Below, piece after piece: positions 8,204 through 17,344 of a stretch of 64,000 nucleotides of DNA. The notes under the pieces are model-generated. The model worked only from the letters and a program-made list of their open reading frames with translations, searched no databases and had not been told where the DNA came from. The DNA comes from Streptomyces exfoliatus (GTDB lineage Bacteria > Actinomycetota > Actinomycetes > Streptomycetales > Streptomycetaceae). Position numbers and translations under genes: made by a program. The stretch covers positions 41,924 to 105,923 of the forward strand of contig NZ_JNZP01000021.1 of NCBI RefSeq assembly GCF_000725545.1, read 5' to 3'. Within the stretch, counting starts at the first letter, position 1, and every line of letters begins with the position of its first letter.

Positions 8204-9748
8204 ATGCGACATCCCCCACGTCTGTCCGCGCTGCTCTCCGGAGCGGCGCTCACGATGGCGAGCACCGCGTTCGCCCTCATGGGAACGGCCCCAGGAGCCG
8301 CGGCCGAACCCGCATGCACGGTGGAGTACTCGGTCTCCGGCCAATGGGCCGGCGGCTACCAGGGTGCCGTCACCGTCACCAACAACAGTGCCGCGCTGAG
8401 CGGTTGGAGCCTCGGCTTCGACTTCCCGGCCGGACAGGTGGTCAGCCAGGGCTGGGGCGGCAAGTGGTCCCAGTCCGCCGCCACCGTGACCGTCACGAAC
8501 GAGAGCTGGAACGGCTCGCTCGGCACGGGCGCGAAGGCTACGGCCGGCTTCATCGCCTCGTGGACGGGGACCAACACGGCCCCCACCGCGTTCTCGCTCA
8601 ACGGCGCTCCGTGCACCACCGACGGAGCCGGCCCGACCCCGACCCCGACCACTTCACCCACCACTCCCCCGACCACCCCACCGACCACTCCCCCGACGAC
8701 CCCGCCGACCCTGCCGCCGCCGACTCCGGTCACCGGCGCTCCCGAACTCGGCGTCGTCGGGAACAAGTTCGTCGACCAGTACGGCGCGGTCCGCCGCCTG
8801 CTCGGCGTCAACCGCTCCGGCGGCGAGTTCATGTGCGTCCAGGGCCACGGCATCTGGGACGGTCCCGTCGACGACGCCTCGGTGAAGGCGATCGCCGACT
8901 GGAAGGCCAACACGGTCCGCATTCCCCTCAACGAGGAATGCTGGCTCGGCCTGGACAACATCAAGCCCGAATACCGGGGCACGAACTACGTGAACGCCGT
9001 GAAGGACCTGGTGACCAAGGTCCTCGCGCACGGCATGACCCCGGTCGTGGAGCTGCACTGGACGTACGGCCAGTACACCGGTAACTCCTCGGGCTGCTCC
9101 GACGTGCACGCCTCGTGCCAGAAGCCGATGCCGAACGCGCGGTACACCCCGGCGTTCTGGACCTCGGTGGCGAACACGTTCAAGAATGACGAGCGGGTCG
9201 TCTTCGACCTGTTCAACGAGCCCTACCCGGACCGGGCGACCTCCACCGCGGCACAGGCCTGGTCCTGTTGGCGCGACGGCGGCACCTGCCCCGGCATCGG
9301 TTACGAAGTCGCCGGCATGCAGGACCTGTTGGACACCGTGCGTGCCACGGGGGCGAAGAACCTCGTCCTCGTCCCCGGCATCGCGTACTCCAACGACCTG
9401 AGCCAGTGGCTCACGTACCGCCCCACGGATTCGGCGGCGAATCTGGCCGCCGCCTGGCACGTCTACAACTTCAACACCTGCTCCAACGAGACGTGCTGGA
9501 ACGACACCCTCGCCCCGGTAGCCGCACAGGTACCTCTGCTGGCGGGCGAGATCGGTGAGAACACCTGCGGACACGCGTTCATCGACCGCGTCATGAAGTG
9601 GTTCGACGACCGCGGGCTCTCGTACCTCGGCTGGACCTGGAACACCTGGAACTGCAACTCCGGTCCCGCGCTGATCAGTTCGTACGACGGCACACCCACC
9701 GCATTCGGCATCGGGCTGCGCGACCACCTGCGCAGCCTCACCCCCTGA
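8204..9748 (+). CDS. Secreted GH5 endoglucanase with N-terminal CBM2
   Basis: The 514-aa secreted endo-1,4-beta-glucanase has a signal peptide to about residue 34 (ending GAAAE), a CBM2 (about 36-138, with SGWSLGFDFPAGQ and YSVSGQWAGGY), a Thr-Pro linker (about 140-175) and a GH5 TIM barrel (about 178-514). The acid/base is E339 in VFDLFNEPYPD and the nucleophile is E449 in LLAGEIGEN. The start at 8204 is chosen because the signal peptide begins there and GCGAGGAC lies just upstream; the longer reading frame upstream crosses the operator region. The GH6 gene follows after 17 bp, so the two are probably co-transcribed under CebR control. Confidence 0.94.
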   Translation: MRHPPRLSALLSGAALTMASTAFALMGTAPGAAAEPACTVEYSVSGQWAGGYQGAVTVTNNSAALSGWSLGFDFPAGQVVSQGWGGKWSQSAATVTVTNESWNGSLGTGAKATAGFIASWTGTNTAPTAFSLNGAPCTTDGAGPTPTPTTSPTTPPTTPPTTPPTTPPTLPPPTPVTGAPELGVVGNKFVDQYGAVRRLLGVNRSGGEFMCVQGHGIWDGPVDDASVKAIADWKANTVRIPLNEECWLGLDNIKPEYRGTNYVNAVKDLVTKVLAHGMTPVVELHWTYGQYTGNSSGCSDVHASCQKPMPNARYTPAFWTSVANTFKNDERVVFDLFNEPYPDRATSTAAQAWSCWRDGGTCPGIGYEVAGMQDLLDTVRATGAKNLVLVPGIAYSNDLSQWLTYRPTDSAANLAAAWHVYNFNTCSNETCWNDTLAPVAAQVPLLAGEIGENTCGHAFIDRVMKWFDDRGLSYLGWTWNTWNCNSGPALISSYDGTPTAFGIGLRDHLRSLTP

Positions 9749-9765
9749 AAGGAATCCCCACCCGC

Positions 9766-11502
9766 ATGAGCCGCACCAGTCGCACCGCCCTCCTGGCGGC
9801 GCTCGGCCTCATCACGGCCACCGGCGCCACCGCCACCGTCTTCGGCACCGCCACCGCCGGCGCCGCCACCCCCGGCTGCAAGGTCGACTACCAGGTCACC
9901 AACCAGTGGAGCACCGGCTTCGGCGCCAACGTGACCGTCACCAACACCGGTGACCCGGTCTCCGCCTGGACCCTGGAGTGGTCCTACGGCGGCAACCAGC
10001 AGGTCACCCAGGGCTGGAACGCCACCATCACCCAGGCCGGCGCCGCCGTCACCGCCAAGAACGCCTCCTACAACGGCGCCCTGGCCACCGGCGGTTCCAC
10101 CTCCTTCGGCTTCAACGGCACGTACAGCGGCACCAACGCCGTGCCCGCCACCTTCAAGCTGAACGGCGTCACCTGCAACGGGGCCACCGAGCCGACCGAG
10201 CCCCCGACCACCCCGCCCACCACTCCCCCGACGACCCCGCCGCCGGCCGGCAGCAAGGTCGACAACCCGTACGCCGGCGCCAAGGTGTACGTGAACCCCG
10301 ACTGGAGCGCGAAGGCCGCCGCCGAGCCCGGCGGCAGCAGGATCGCCAACCAGCCCACCGGCGTATGGATGGACCGGATCGCCGCCATCAACGGCACCCC
10401 CGGCGCCAGGGGCCTGCGCGCCCACCTCGACGAGGCCCTGAAGCAGAAGGGCACCGGAGAGATCGTCGTCCAGCTGGTCATCTACAACCTGCCGGGCCGC
10501 GACTGCGCGGCGCTCGCCTCCAACGGCGAGCTCGGCGCCACGGAGATCGGCCGCTACAAGACCGAGTACATCGACCCGATCGCCGCGATCCTCGCCGACC
10601 CCAAGTACGCGGGCCTGCGGATCGTCAACGCGGTCGAGATCGACTCGCTGCCGAACCTGGTCACCAACGTCTCCGGCCGTCCGACGGCCACCGCCAACTG
10701 TGACGTCATGAAGGCCAACGGCAACTACATCACCGGTGTCGGCTACGCCCTCAACAAGCTGGGCTCGATCGGCAACGTATACAACTACGTCGACGCCGGT
10801 CACCACGGCTGGCTGGGCTGGGACAGCAACTTCGGCCCGTCCGCCGAGCTGTTCAAGACCGCTGCCACGGCCGAGGGCTCCACGGTCGACAGGGTGCACG
10901 GCTTCATCGTCAACACCGCCAACTACAGCGCCCTGAAGGAGGACCACTTCAAGATCGGGGACTCCGTCAACGGCACCTCGGTGCGCACGTCGAAGTGGAT
11001 CGACTGGAACCAGTACACCGACGAGCTGTCGTACGCCCAGGCGATGCGCGACAAGCTCGTCTCGATCGGCTTCAACAGCAACCTCGGCATGCTGATCGAC
11101 ACCTCCCGCAACGGCTGGGGCGGCACCCAGCGGCCCACCGGTCCGGGCGCGCTGACCAGCGTCGACACGTACGTCAACGGAGGCAAGTACGACCGCCGCA
11201 TCCACCTCGGCAACTGGTGCAACCAGTCCGGTGCCGGTCTCGGCGAACGGCCCCAGGCGGCGCCCGCCGCGGGCATCGACGCGTACGTCTGGATGAAGCC
11301 CCCGGGCGAGTCCGACGGCGCCTCCAAGGAGATCCCGAACACCGAGGGCAAGGGCTTCGACCGCATGTGCGACCCGACGTACACGGGCAACGCCCGTAAC
11401 GGGAACAGCATGTCGGGCGCGCTGCCGGACTCCCCGCTCGCGGGCCAGTGGTTCTCGGCCCAGTTCCAGGAGCTCATGAAGAACGCCCACCCGGCGCTGT
11501 AA
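9766..11502 (+). CDS. Secreted GH6 cellulase (cellobiohydrolase type) with N-terminal CBM2
   Basis: The 578-aa secreted GH6 enzyme is probably a non-reducing-end cellobiohydrolase, judging by its long catalytic domain. A signal peptide (to about residue 34, ending AGAA) is followed by a CBM2 (about 36-138), a short Pro-Thr linker (PPTTPP repeats) and the GH6 domain (about 160-578). The GH6 signature YNLPGRDCAA carries the catalytic-site aspartate D246; IVNAVEIDSLPNL and the C-terminal AYVWMKPPGESDG also match the family. GAAAGGA lies upstream of the ATG. It follows the GH5 gene by 17 bp and ends 25 bp before a strong terminator, so GH5-GH6 forms a two-gene unit. Confidence 0.94.
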   Translation: MSRTSRTALLAALGLITATGATATVFGTATAGAATPGCKVDYQVTNQWSTGFGANVTVTNTGDPVSAWTLEWSYGGNQQVTQGWNATITQAGAAVTAKNASYNGALATGGSTSFGFNGTYSGTNAVPATFKLNGVTCNGATEPTEPPTTPPTTPPTTPPPAGSKVDNPYAGAKVYVNPDWSAKAAAEPGGSRIANQPTGVWMDRIAAINGTPGARGLRAHLDEALKQKGTGEIVVQLVIYNLPGRDCAALASNGELGATEIGRYKTEYIDPIAAILADPKYAGLRIVNAVEIDSLPNLVTNVSGRPTATANCDVMKANGNYITGVGYALNKLGSIGNVYNYVDAGHHGWLGWDSNFGPSAELFKTAATAEGSTVDRVHGFIVNTANYSALKEDHFKIGDSVNGTSVRTSKWIDWNQYTDELSYAQAMRDKLVSIGFNSNLGMLIDTSRNGWGGTQRPTGPGALTSVDTYVNGGKYDRRIHLGNWCNQSGAGLGERPQAAPAAGIDAYVWMKPPGESDGASKEIPNTEGKGFDRMCDPTYTGNARNGNSMSGALPDSPLAGQWFSAQFQELMKNAHPAL

Positions 11503-11527
11503 GGAAACACGGGCCGAGAGGCCCCTC

Positions 11528-11563
11528 GGTGCCGCATCCGTCCGGCGGGACGGATGCGGCACC
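11528..11563 (+). terminator. Strong hairpin terminator after the GH5-GH6 operon
   Basis: A 15-bp perfect stem is formed by GGTGCCGCATCCGTC (11528-11542) and GACGGATGCGGCACC (11549-11563) around a 6-nt loop, 26 nt after the GH6 stop. No U-run follows. Confidence 0.88.
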
Positions 11564-11716
11564 TTCGCGCGCCGTGCGGTGTCCCCGCACGGCCCCGCGG
11601 CGGCGCCGTCATTGGTCGGACGAATGGCGGCGCCCCGGCGTGGTTGACGCGCGTCGACCTGAGCCGCCACTCTGCGCATGGCAGGTGCACATCAATCCCA
11701 GATGGAGGCCCGCACG

Positions 11717-12466
11717 ATGCACGGACGCGCTCTCAGTTCACTCCTACCGCGGTTCCTGCTCGCCTTCGCCTTGCTGGTCACCGGCCTGGCGGGCGTCGTC
11801 GCCACCGCCGGGACCGCCCGGGCGGACGGCTGCTACACCTGGTCACGCACCCTCTCCCAGGGAGCGTCCGGCGCCGACGTGAGCCAGCTCCAGATCCGCG
11901 TGGCCGGCTACCCCGGCTACGGCGGGGTGCTCGCGATCGACGGGTCCTACGGGCCCGCCACCGTCGCCGCCGTGAAGCGCTTCCAGAGCGCGTACGGGCT
12001 CGGCGCCGACGGCGTCGCGGGACCCGCCACCTTCGGGAAGATCTACGAGCTCCAGGACGACGACTGCACCCCGGTCCACTTCACGTACGCCGAACTGAAC
12101 AACTGCAACAGCACCTGGGAGGGCGGCGCGGTGAGCGCGGCCACCGCCCGGTCGAACGCGCTGCGCACCATGTGGAAGCTGGAGGCGCTGCGCCACGCCC
12201 TCGGCGACGAGCCCATCCGGGTCACCAGCGGCTTCCGCAGCCACGCCTGCAACAACGCGGTCGGCGGCGCCACGTCGAGCCGCCATCTGTACGGCGACGC
12301 AGCGGACCTGGGCTCCGGACCGCACTCGCTGTGCCGGCTCGCCCAGCAGGCCAGGAACCACGGCTTCAACGGCATCCTCGGCCCGGGTTACCCGGGCCAC
12401 GGCGACCACACCCACGTGGACCACCGCGCCAGTCGCTTCTGGTCCGCCTCCAGCTGCGGCATCTGA
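11717..12466 (+). CDS. Secreted zinc D-Ala-D-Ala carboxypeptidase, M15A (albus G type)
   Basis: This 249-aa secreted zinc peptidase trims the terminal D-Ala from peptidoglycan peptides. A signal peptide (to about residue 36, ending TARA) is followed by a peptidoglycan-binding domain (about 40-110, LQIRVAGYPGYGG then FQSAYGLGADGVAGPATF) and an M15A catalytic domain. The zinc site is H190 and D197 in SRHLYGDAADLG plus H233 in GDHTHVD, with H231 as the probable catalytic histidine. Sequence and domain order closely match the well-studied Streptomyces albus G enzyme. The start at 11717 has GGAGG 8 nt upstream and begins the signal peptide. TTGACG at 11643-11648 could be a -35 element. It sits between cellulase genes and cebR but has no CebR box. 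Confidence 0.93.
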   Translation: MHGRALSSLLPRFLLAFALLVTGLAGVVATAGTARADGCYTWSRTLSQGASGADVSQLQIRVAGYPGYGGVLAIDGSYGPATVAAVKRFQSAYGLGADGVAGPATFGKIYELQDDDCTPVHFTYAELNNCNSTWEGGAVSAATARSNALRTMWKLEALRHALGDEPIRVTSGFRSHACNNAVGGATSSRHLYGDAADLGSGPHSLCRLAQQARNHGFNGILGPGYPGHGDHTHVDHRASRFWSASSCGI

Positions 12467-12501
12467 CCCGCCCTGCCGGGCGAGGACCTCAGGGCCCGCG
12501 G

Positions 12502-13524
12502 TCAACAGGACCGACGCACCACGAGCTCCGTCGGCAGCACGTGCCGACGGGGCTCGTCCGGTCCCTCGGCGATCTCCTGGATCAGCATCCGGGCCATGGT
12601 GCGGCCCATCTCCTCGATGGGCTGGCGCACGCTGGTGAGCGGCGGGTCCATGAGGCGCGCCACCGGGGAGTCGTCGACGCCCACCAGGGCCACGTCCTCC
12701 GGGACCCGGCGGCCCGCCTCGCGCAGCACGCTCCGGGCGCCTGCCGCCATCACGTCGGACGCGGCGAAGACGGCGTCCAGGTCGGGGCGTCGGTCGAGCA
12801 GCAGCCGCATGGCCCGCCGACCGCCCTCCTCGGTGAAGTCGCCCGTCGAGACCAGTGCCTCGTCGGGCGCGAGGCCGGCCTCCGCGAGGCCCGCCCGGTA
12901 GCCGCCGAGCCGTGCGCGGGCCACGTACATGTCGAGCGGTCCCGTGACGGTCGCGATCCTGCCGCGCCCGCGTCCCACGAGGTGCGCGACGGCGGCCCGG
13001 CCGGCCCCGATGTTGTCGGAGTCGACGTACGGCACGGGTTCTGCCTCCGAGCGGCGTCCGTTCATGACGACCGGGAGGCCGAGTTCCCTGATCCGATCGG
13101 GGAGCGGGTCGTCTCCGTGGACGGAGGCGAGGAGCACGCCGTCGACGCGCTGGGCGGCGAGGTACTGCTCGAAGCGCTGCCGCTCCTGTTCGCTGCGGAC
13201 GAGTGTGAGCAGCAGCTGCTTGTCGGCCTCGGCGAGTTCGGCGCTGACACCACGGATGAGGTCGAGGAAGTAGGGCTCGGCGAAGAGGCGGGCCTCTGCC
13301 TCGGGGATGACGAGGGCGATGGCGTCGGTGCGGCTGCCGGCCAGGGCGCGGGCGGCCTGGTTGGGGACGTAGCCGAGTTCGGCGACGGCTCTGGCGACGG
13401 CCGTTCTGGTCTGCTCGCTCACCCGGGGGGAGCCGTTGATCACCCGGGAGACCGTGCCCCGTCCGACCCCGGCCCTGGCGGCCACCTGCTCCAGGGTGGG
13501 TCTGCCGCTCTGCCGTCCACTCAC
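12502..13524 (-). CDS. cebR: CebR, LacI-family cellobiose-responsive repressor
   Basis: The 340-aa transcriptional repressor has an N-terminal LacI helix-turn-helix (about 8-55: PTLEQVAARAGVGRGTVSRVINGS) and a periplasmic-binding-protein-like effector domain (about 65-335) ending LPTELVVRRSC. Known CebR proteins bind TGGGAGCGCTCCCA and release it on cellobiose or cellotriose. The identification rests on position: it is divergent from cebE, and perfect boxes flank its own promoter and cebE's. The GTG at 13524 (VSGRQSGRPTLEQ) is used because the family's DNA-binding domain begins there; longer frames run through the operator. Autoregulation is expected from the box at 13593-13606. Confidence 0.95.
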   Translation of the reverse strand: MSGRQSGRPTLEQVAARAGVGRGTVSRVINGSPRVSEQTRTAVARAVAELGYVPNQAARALAGSRTDAIALVIPEAEARLFAEPYFLDLIRGVSAELAEADKQLLLTLVRSEQERQRFEQYLAAQRVDGVLLASVHGDDPLPDRIRELGLPVVMNGRRSEAEPVPYVDSDNIGAGRAAVAHLVGRGRGRIATVTGPLDMYVARARLGGYRAGLAEAGLAPDEALVSTGDFTEEGGRRAMRLLLDRRPDLDAVFAASDVMAAGARSVLREAGRRVPEDVALVGVDDSPVARLMDPPLTSVRQPIEEMGRTMARMLIQEIAEGPDEPRRHVLPTELVVRRSC

Positions 13525-13592
13525 AACTCCCGAACTCCCCTCGTAGGACAACGCGCCGCTCCTCAGCCCGTCGCGTAAAACCGAAACAGAGG

Positions 13593-13606
13593 TGGGAGCG
13601 CTCCCA
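13593..13606. promoter_or_regulatory. CebR box at the cebR promoter
   Basis: Perfect TGGGAGCGCTCCCA within an 18-bp palindrome (13591-13608), 69 bp upstream of the cebR start. This is consistent with autorepression. Confidence 0.93.
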
Positions 13607-13770
13607 CCGTAGTCCACCCCCACGCCCGCGCGCCACGAGGGCGCGTTCAGGAGATGACGCGACCGTGACGGCCAGGAGGCCGCGAAACCCCCGGAAAACC
13701 TTCCGGTAACGAATCCGCGTTCATGTCTTGACACCCATACCCGCTAGGCAGCAACCTTCCGGCAACGACG

Positions 13771-13784
13771 TGGGAGCGCTCCCA
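13771..13784. promoter_or_regulatory. CebR box at the cebEFG promoter
   Basis: Perfect TGGGAGCGCTCCCA, 110 bp upstream of the cebE start and just downstream of a TTGACA at about 13728. It is placed to block initiation of the transporter operon. Confidence 0.93.
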
Positions 13785-13893
13785 TCCGGGGCGCGCACAG
13801 CCTTGCATCGGGTCTGGCAGGCGCCGCCGAGCCGCGTACAGCCGGCCGGGCCTCTTGGCGCACAACGAGCACACCTTGGACGAGGAGAGTGGA

Positions 13894-15240
13894 ATGCGCA
13901 CTTCCAGCAGCAGACGTGGACGCCGGGCGGCGATCGCGGCGGTCGCCACCGTCGTGACCGGCACGGTCCTGCTCACCGGTTGCGGCAGCGACGAGGACAA
14001 CGGCAAGGCCGGCGACGGCAAGAGCGCCGGGAAGATCACGCTGCGGATCGGGACCTTCGGTTCCTTCGGCTACGACAACAAGACCGGCGCCAAGCTCTAC
14101 GCCGAGTACGAGCGGCTCCACCCGAACATCAAGATCGAAGAGTCGAACGTCTCCGACGGTCAGAAGTACTGGGACACCCTGAAGCTCCGCCTCGCCCAGA
14201 ACAGCGGCGTCGCCGACATCCAGGCCGTCGAGGTCGGCTACATCGCCGAGGCGACCGGCCCGACCATGGCCGGCAAGTGGGTCGACCTGGGCAAGGAGGG
14301 CGGCGCCAAGACCGACGACTTCCTCGAGTGGAAGGTCAAGCAGGCGACGACCGCCGACGGCAAGCTCATCGCCCTCGGCACCGACATCGGCCCCATGGCC
14401 ATCTGCTACAACAAGGACCTCTTCGCCAAGGCCAAGCTGCCCACCGACCGCGAGGCCGTCTCCAAGCTGTGGTCCGGCGACTGGGCCAAGTTCCTCGCCA
14501 CCGGCGAGAAGTACAAGGCGGCCGCGCCCGCCGGCACCGCCTTCCACGACTCGGCGAGCGGCCTCTTCAACGCCGTCGTCTCCAGCGACCCGGTGCAGTA
14601 CGCCAACACGAGCGGCGAACTCGACTGGGAGAACAGCCCCGGCGTCAAGAAGGCCTGGGACACCGCCGTCAAGGCGGCCGAGGGCGGCCTCACCGCCAAG
14701 CTCCGCCAGTTCGACGAGAAGGGCACCTGGAACGCGGCCTTCAAGAACTCGAAGTTCGCCACCGTCGCCTGCCCCAGCTGGATGACCGGCATCATCAAGG
14801 ACCAGGCAGGCCCCGGCAACCAGGGCAAGTGGGACATCGCCTCCCCGCCGGTCGCCGGCAACTGGGGCGGCTCCTTCCTCGCCGTGCCCAAGGCGGGCAA
14901 GCACACCAAGGAGGCCGCCGAGCTCGCCGCCTGGCTGACCGCCCCCGAGCAGCACGCCAAGGTGTTCGCGGTCAACGGCAACATCCCCTCGTCCAAGGAC
15001 ACGCTGGCCTCCACGGCCGTCCAGGAGGCGAAGCTTCCGTACTTCGGTGACACCCCGGTCGGCAAGATCTTCTCCAGCGCCGCGGCCGGCATCACCCCCG
15101 CCGTCATCAGCCGTTACGACGGCCAGGTGAAGACCTTCCTCACCGACAACGGCATCCTCGACATCGAGCAGCGCGGCACCGACCCGGCCAAGGCCTGGGA
15201 CAACGTCAAGAAGCTGGTCGACGACAAGATCGACCAGTAG
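13894..15240 (+). CDS. cebE: CebE, cello-oligosaccharide-binding lipoprotein
   Basis: The 448-aa extracellular binding protein of the cellobiose/cellotriose ABC transporter has an Arg-rich N-terminus (RTSSSRRGRRAAIAA), a lipobox (LLTGCGS) and a family 1 sugar-binding fold (LRIGTFGSFGYDNKTGAKLY; later AGNWGGSFLAVPK). The start is the ATG at 13894 with CGAGGAG 7-12 nt upstream, rather than an in-frame ATG 39 nt earlier. It is divergent from cebR with a perfect CebR box in its promoter and is followed by cebF and cebG, the order known from S. reticuli, S. griseus and S. scabies. No ATPase gene follows; the shared ATPase MsiK is expected to energise it from elsewhere in the genome. Confidence 0.95.
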   Translation: MRTSSSRRGRRAAIAAVATVVTGTVLLTGCGSDEDNGKAGDGKSAGKITLRIGTFGSFGYDNKTGAKLYAEYERLHPNIKIEESNVSDGQKYWDTLKLRLAQNSGVADIQAVEVGYIAEATGPTMAGKWVDLGKEGGAKTDDFLEWKVKQATTADGKLIALGTDIGPMAICYNKDLFAKAKLPTDREAVSKLWSGDWAKFLATGEKYKAAAPAGTAFHDSASGLFNAVVSSDPVQYANTSGELDWENSPGVKKAWDTAVKAAEGGLTAKLRQFDEKGTWNAAFKNSKFATVACPSWMTGIIKDQAGPGNQGKWDIASPPVAGNWGGSFLAVPKAGKHTKEAAELAAWLTAPEQHAKVFAVNGNIPSSKDTLASTAVQEAKLPYFGDTPVGKIFSSAAAGITPAVISRYDGQVKTFLTDNGILDIEQRGTDPAKAWDNVKKLVDDKIDQ

Positions 15241-15331
15241 CGGGGACGTCTGCCGGTCCGCCGCCCGCCCGCGGGCGGCGGACCGGCACCGTCCGCACCA
15301 CCGCACGCATCGACCTGGAAGGACGCCCCTC

Positions 15332-16336
15332 GTGGCCACCTCCGTTCGGGCGAAGCCGGACGGCTCCCAGCCGCCCGCCGCACCGCCCTCCTCCCCCCGC
15401 TCCCGGAGCCACCGCTCCCCCTCGGGCGGCTGGCGCAGCACGCTCTACCGCTGGGACCTCAAGGCGATCCCGTACGTCTTCATCGCCCCCTTCTTCCTCA
15501 CCTTCGCCGCCTTCGGCCTCTTCCCGCTGATCTACACCGGCTGGCTGTCGCTCAACCGGGTCGAACTCGGCGGTGACCCGACCTGGAAGGGTCTGGAGAA
15601 CTACACCGACCTCGCGACCAGCGAGTTCTTCTGGAACGCGCTCTTCAACACCTTCACCATCGGCGTCATCGCGACCGTTCCCCAGCTGCTCATGGCGCTG
15701 GGCCTGGCGCACCTGCTCAACTACAAGCTCCGCGGCCGGGGATTCTTCCGGGTCGCGATCCTCGCCCCGTACGCCACCTCGATCGCGGCGGCGACCCTGG
15801 TCTTCGCCCAGCTGTTCAACACCGACTACGGGATGATCAACGGCGTCCTGGGCTGGTTCGGGTTCGATCCCGTGAACTGGGAGTCGTCCAAGTGGCCGGC
15901 GCAGATCGCCATCTCGGTGATCGTCACCTGGCGCTGGACCGGCTACAACGCGCTGATCTACCTGGCCGCCATGCAGGCCGTGCCGCAGGACCTGTACGAG
16001 GCGGCCTCGCTCGACGGGGCCTCGCGCTGGCGCCAGTTCATCAGCGTCACGATCCCCTCGATCAAGCCGACGATCTTCTTCACGATCATCGTCTCCACCA
16101 TCGGCGCCACCCAGCTCTTCGGTGAGCCGATGCTCTTCGGCGGCAGCGTCGGCATCAGCGGTGGCAGCGGCAACCAGTTCCAGACGCTGAGCCTGCTGAT
16201 GTACGAGAAGGGCTGGGTGACCGGCGCGCTGGGCCAGGCTTCGGCCATCGCCTGGGTCATGCTGCTGCTCCTGCTCCTGATCGGCGGCGTCCAGGCACTC
16301 GTCTCCCGCCACAACCGCAAGAAGCTGGGGGGCTGA
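15332..16336 (+). CDS. cebF: CebF, cello-oligosaccharide ABC permease
   Basis: This 334-aa integral membrane permease (MalF-like) has a Pro/Ser-rich cytoplasmic N-terminus (about 45 aa) and six predicted spans beginning IPYVFIAPFFLTFAAFGLFPLIY. The EAA loop that contacts the ATPase is EAASLDGASRWRQFISVTIPSIKP. The GTG at 15332 has GGAAGGA upstream. It lies 91 bp after cebE and 4 bp before cebG. It forms the membrane channel with CebG and imports cellobiose and cellotriose delivered by CebE. Confidence 0.95.
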   Translation: MATSVRAKPDGSQPPAAPPSSPRSRSHRSPSGGWRSTLYRWDLKAIPYVFIAPFFLTFAAFGLFPLIYTGWLSLNRVELGGDPTWKGLENYTDLATSEFFWNALFNTFTIGVIATVPQLLMALGLAHLLNYKLRGRGFFRVAILAPYATSIAAATLVFAQLFNTDYGMINGVLGWFGFDPVNWESSKWPAQIAISVIVTWRWTGYNALIYLAAMQAVPQDLYEAASLDGASRWRQFISVTIPSIKPTIFFTIIVSTIGATQLFGEPMLFGGSVGISGGSGNQFQTLSLLMYEKGWVTGALGQASAIAWVMLLLLLLIGGVQALVSRHNRKKLGG

Positions 16337-16340
16337 CCTC

Positions 16341-17255
16341 ATGGCCCGCACACTCGACACGACACCGACGGCCGAGGCCGAGGCGCCGACGACGGCCCGG
16401 CCGGGGCGCAGGTTCCGCCAGTCGGCCGGCAAGCAGCACCACGCCGGCCCGCTCACCTACGTCCTGCTGGTCGTGGCCGCGTTCGTCTCGCTCTTCCCGC
16501 TGTACTGGAACGTCGTCGCCGCCTCGCACACCGGCGAGCGGGTCGTGGAGGCTCCGGCGCCGCTGCTGCCGGGCAACCGTCTCCTGGACAACCTCAGCTT
16601 CGCCTGGAACCAGGTCGACATGGGCGAGGCGCTGATCAACACCACGGTCGTGGCGAGCCTGGTGGCCCTGTCCACCGTGCTGTTCTCCACGCTCGCCGGC
16701 TTCGCCTTCGCCAAGCTGCCCTTCAAGGGGCGCGGCATGCTGCTCTCCCTGGTGGTCGCCACCATGACGATCCCGCCGCAGCTCAGCGTCATCCCGCTGT
16801 ACCAGATCATCACCGACCTCGGCTGGTTCGACCAGCTCCAGTCGGTCGTCCTGCCCTCGCTCGTCGCCGCCTTCGGCGTGTTCTTCATGCGCCAGTTCCT
16901 GGTGGAGGCGCTGCCGATGGAGCTGGTCGAGGCGGCCCGGATGGACGGGGCGCACAGCCTGCGGATCATCTGGCACGTGGTGTTCCCGGTCGCCCGGCCG
17001 GCCATGGCCGTACTCGGCATGCTGGTCTTCGTCCAGGCCTGGAACGACTTCTTCTGGCCGTTCATCGCCCTCACCCCGGACGGCAACCCCACCCTTCAGG
17101 TGGCGCTCGCCGGCCTCGGAGCGGGAAACCACACCGTGGACCACGCGGTCGTGCTGACCGGCGCGCTCATATCGACCGTGCCGTTGCTGCTCGTCTTCGC
17201 CTTCCTCGGCAAGCACATCGTGGGCGGCATCACGGCGGGCGCCGTCAAGAGCTGA
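16341..17255 (+). CDS. cebG: CebG, cello-oligosaccharide ABC permease
   Basis: The 304-aa MalG-like inner-membrane permease pairs with CebF. It starts 4 bp after the cebF stop. After an N-terminal tail, spans begin at [23 protein letters not shown]. The EAA loop [27 protein letters not shown] is followed by [15 protein letters not shown], typical of the family. The C-terminus [15 protein letters not shown] also matches MalG-type permeases. It is part of the CebR-controlled operon; bglC follows after 89 bp, with its own imperfect box. Confidence 0.95.
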   Translation: MARTLDTTPTAEAEAPTTARPGRRFRQSAGKQHHAGPLTYVLLVVAAFVSLFPLYWNVVAASHTGERVVEAPAPLLPGNRLLDNLSFAWNQVDMGEALINTTVVASLVALSTVLFSTLAGFAFAKLPFKGRGMLLSLVVATMTIPPQLSVIPLYQIITDLGWFDQLQSVVLPSLVAAFGVFFMRQFLVEALPMELVEAARMDGAHSLRIIWHVVFPVARPAMAVLGMLVFVQAWNDFFWPFIALTPDGNPTLQVALAGLGAGNHTVDHAVVLTGALISTVPLLLVFAFLGKHIVGGITAGAVKS

Positions 17256-17329
17256 CCGGCCGCCGCCCCGCACCGTCCGTCCCCCCTTTCGTACCGCACG
17301 TACCGCACGTACCTGCCCCGTACCCGCGT

Positions 17330-17343
17330 TGGGAGCGCTCTTC
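17330..17343 (+). promoter_or_regulatory. CebR-like box overlapping the bglC ribosome binding site
   Basis: TGGGAGCGCTCTTC keeps the left half and centre of the CebR operator but loses the right end. Its GGGAG (17331-17335) is also the only Shine-Dalgarno candidate for bglC, 9 nt before the ATG. CebR bound here would sit on the 5' end of the gene. Confidence 0.75.
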
Positions 17344-17344
17344 T

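Larger units (their letters stand above)
13525..13893. other. Divergent cebR-cebE promoter region (369 bp)
   Basis: This gene-free stretch holds the promoters of cebR (minus) and cebEFG (plus) and two perfect CebR boxes 178 bp apart. The stretch between them has an AACGAATCCGCGTTC segment and a TCTTGACACCCATACCC stretch around 13726-13742 whose TTGACA is a good -35 candidate for cebE. No coding sequence is supported. Confidence 0.8.

Noticed and set aside
8640..8720. Tandem CCGACCACTCCC-type repeats in the GH5 gene (similar ones at 10198-10245 in GH6)
   Set aside because: They encode ordinary Pro-Thr linkers between CBM2 and the catalytic domains, not an independent repeat element.
17291..17313. 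Direct repeat GTACCGCAC upstream of bglC
   Set aside because: Only two short copies; too little to claim a regulatory or mobile element.
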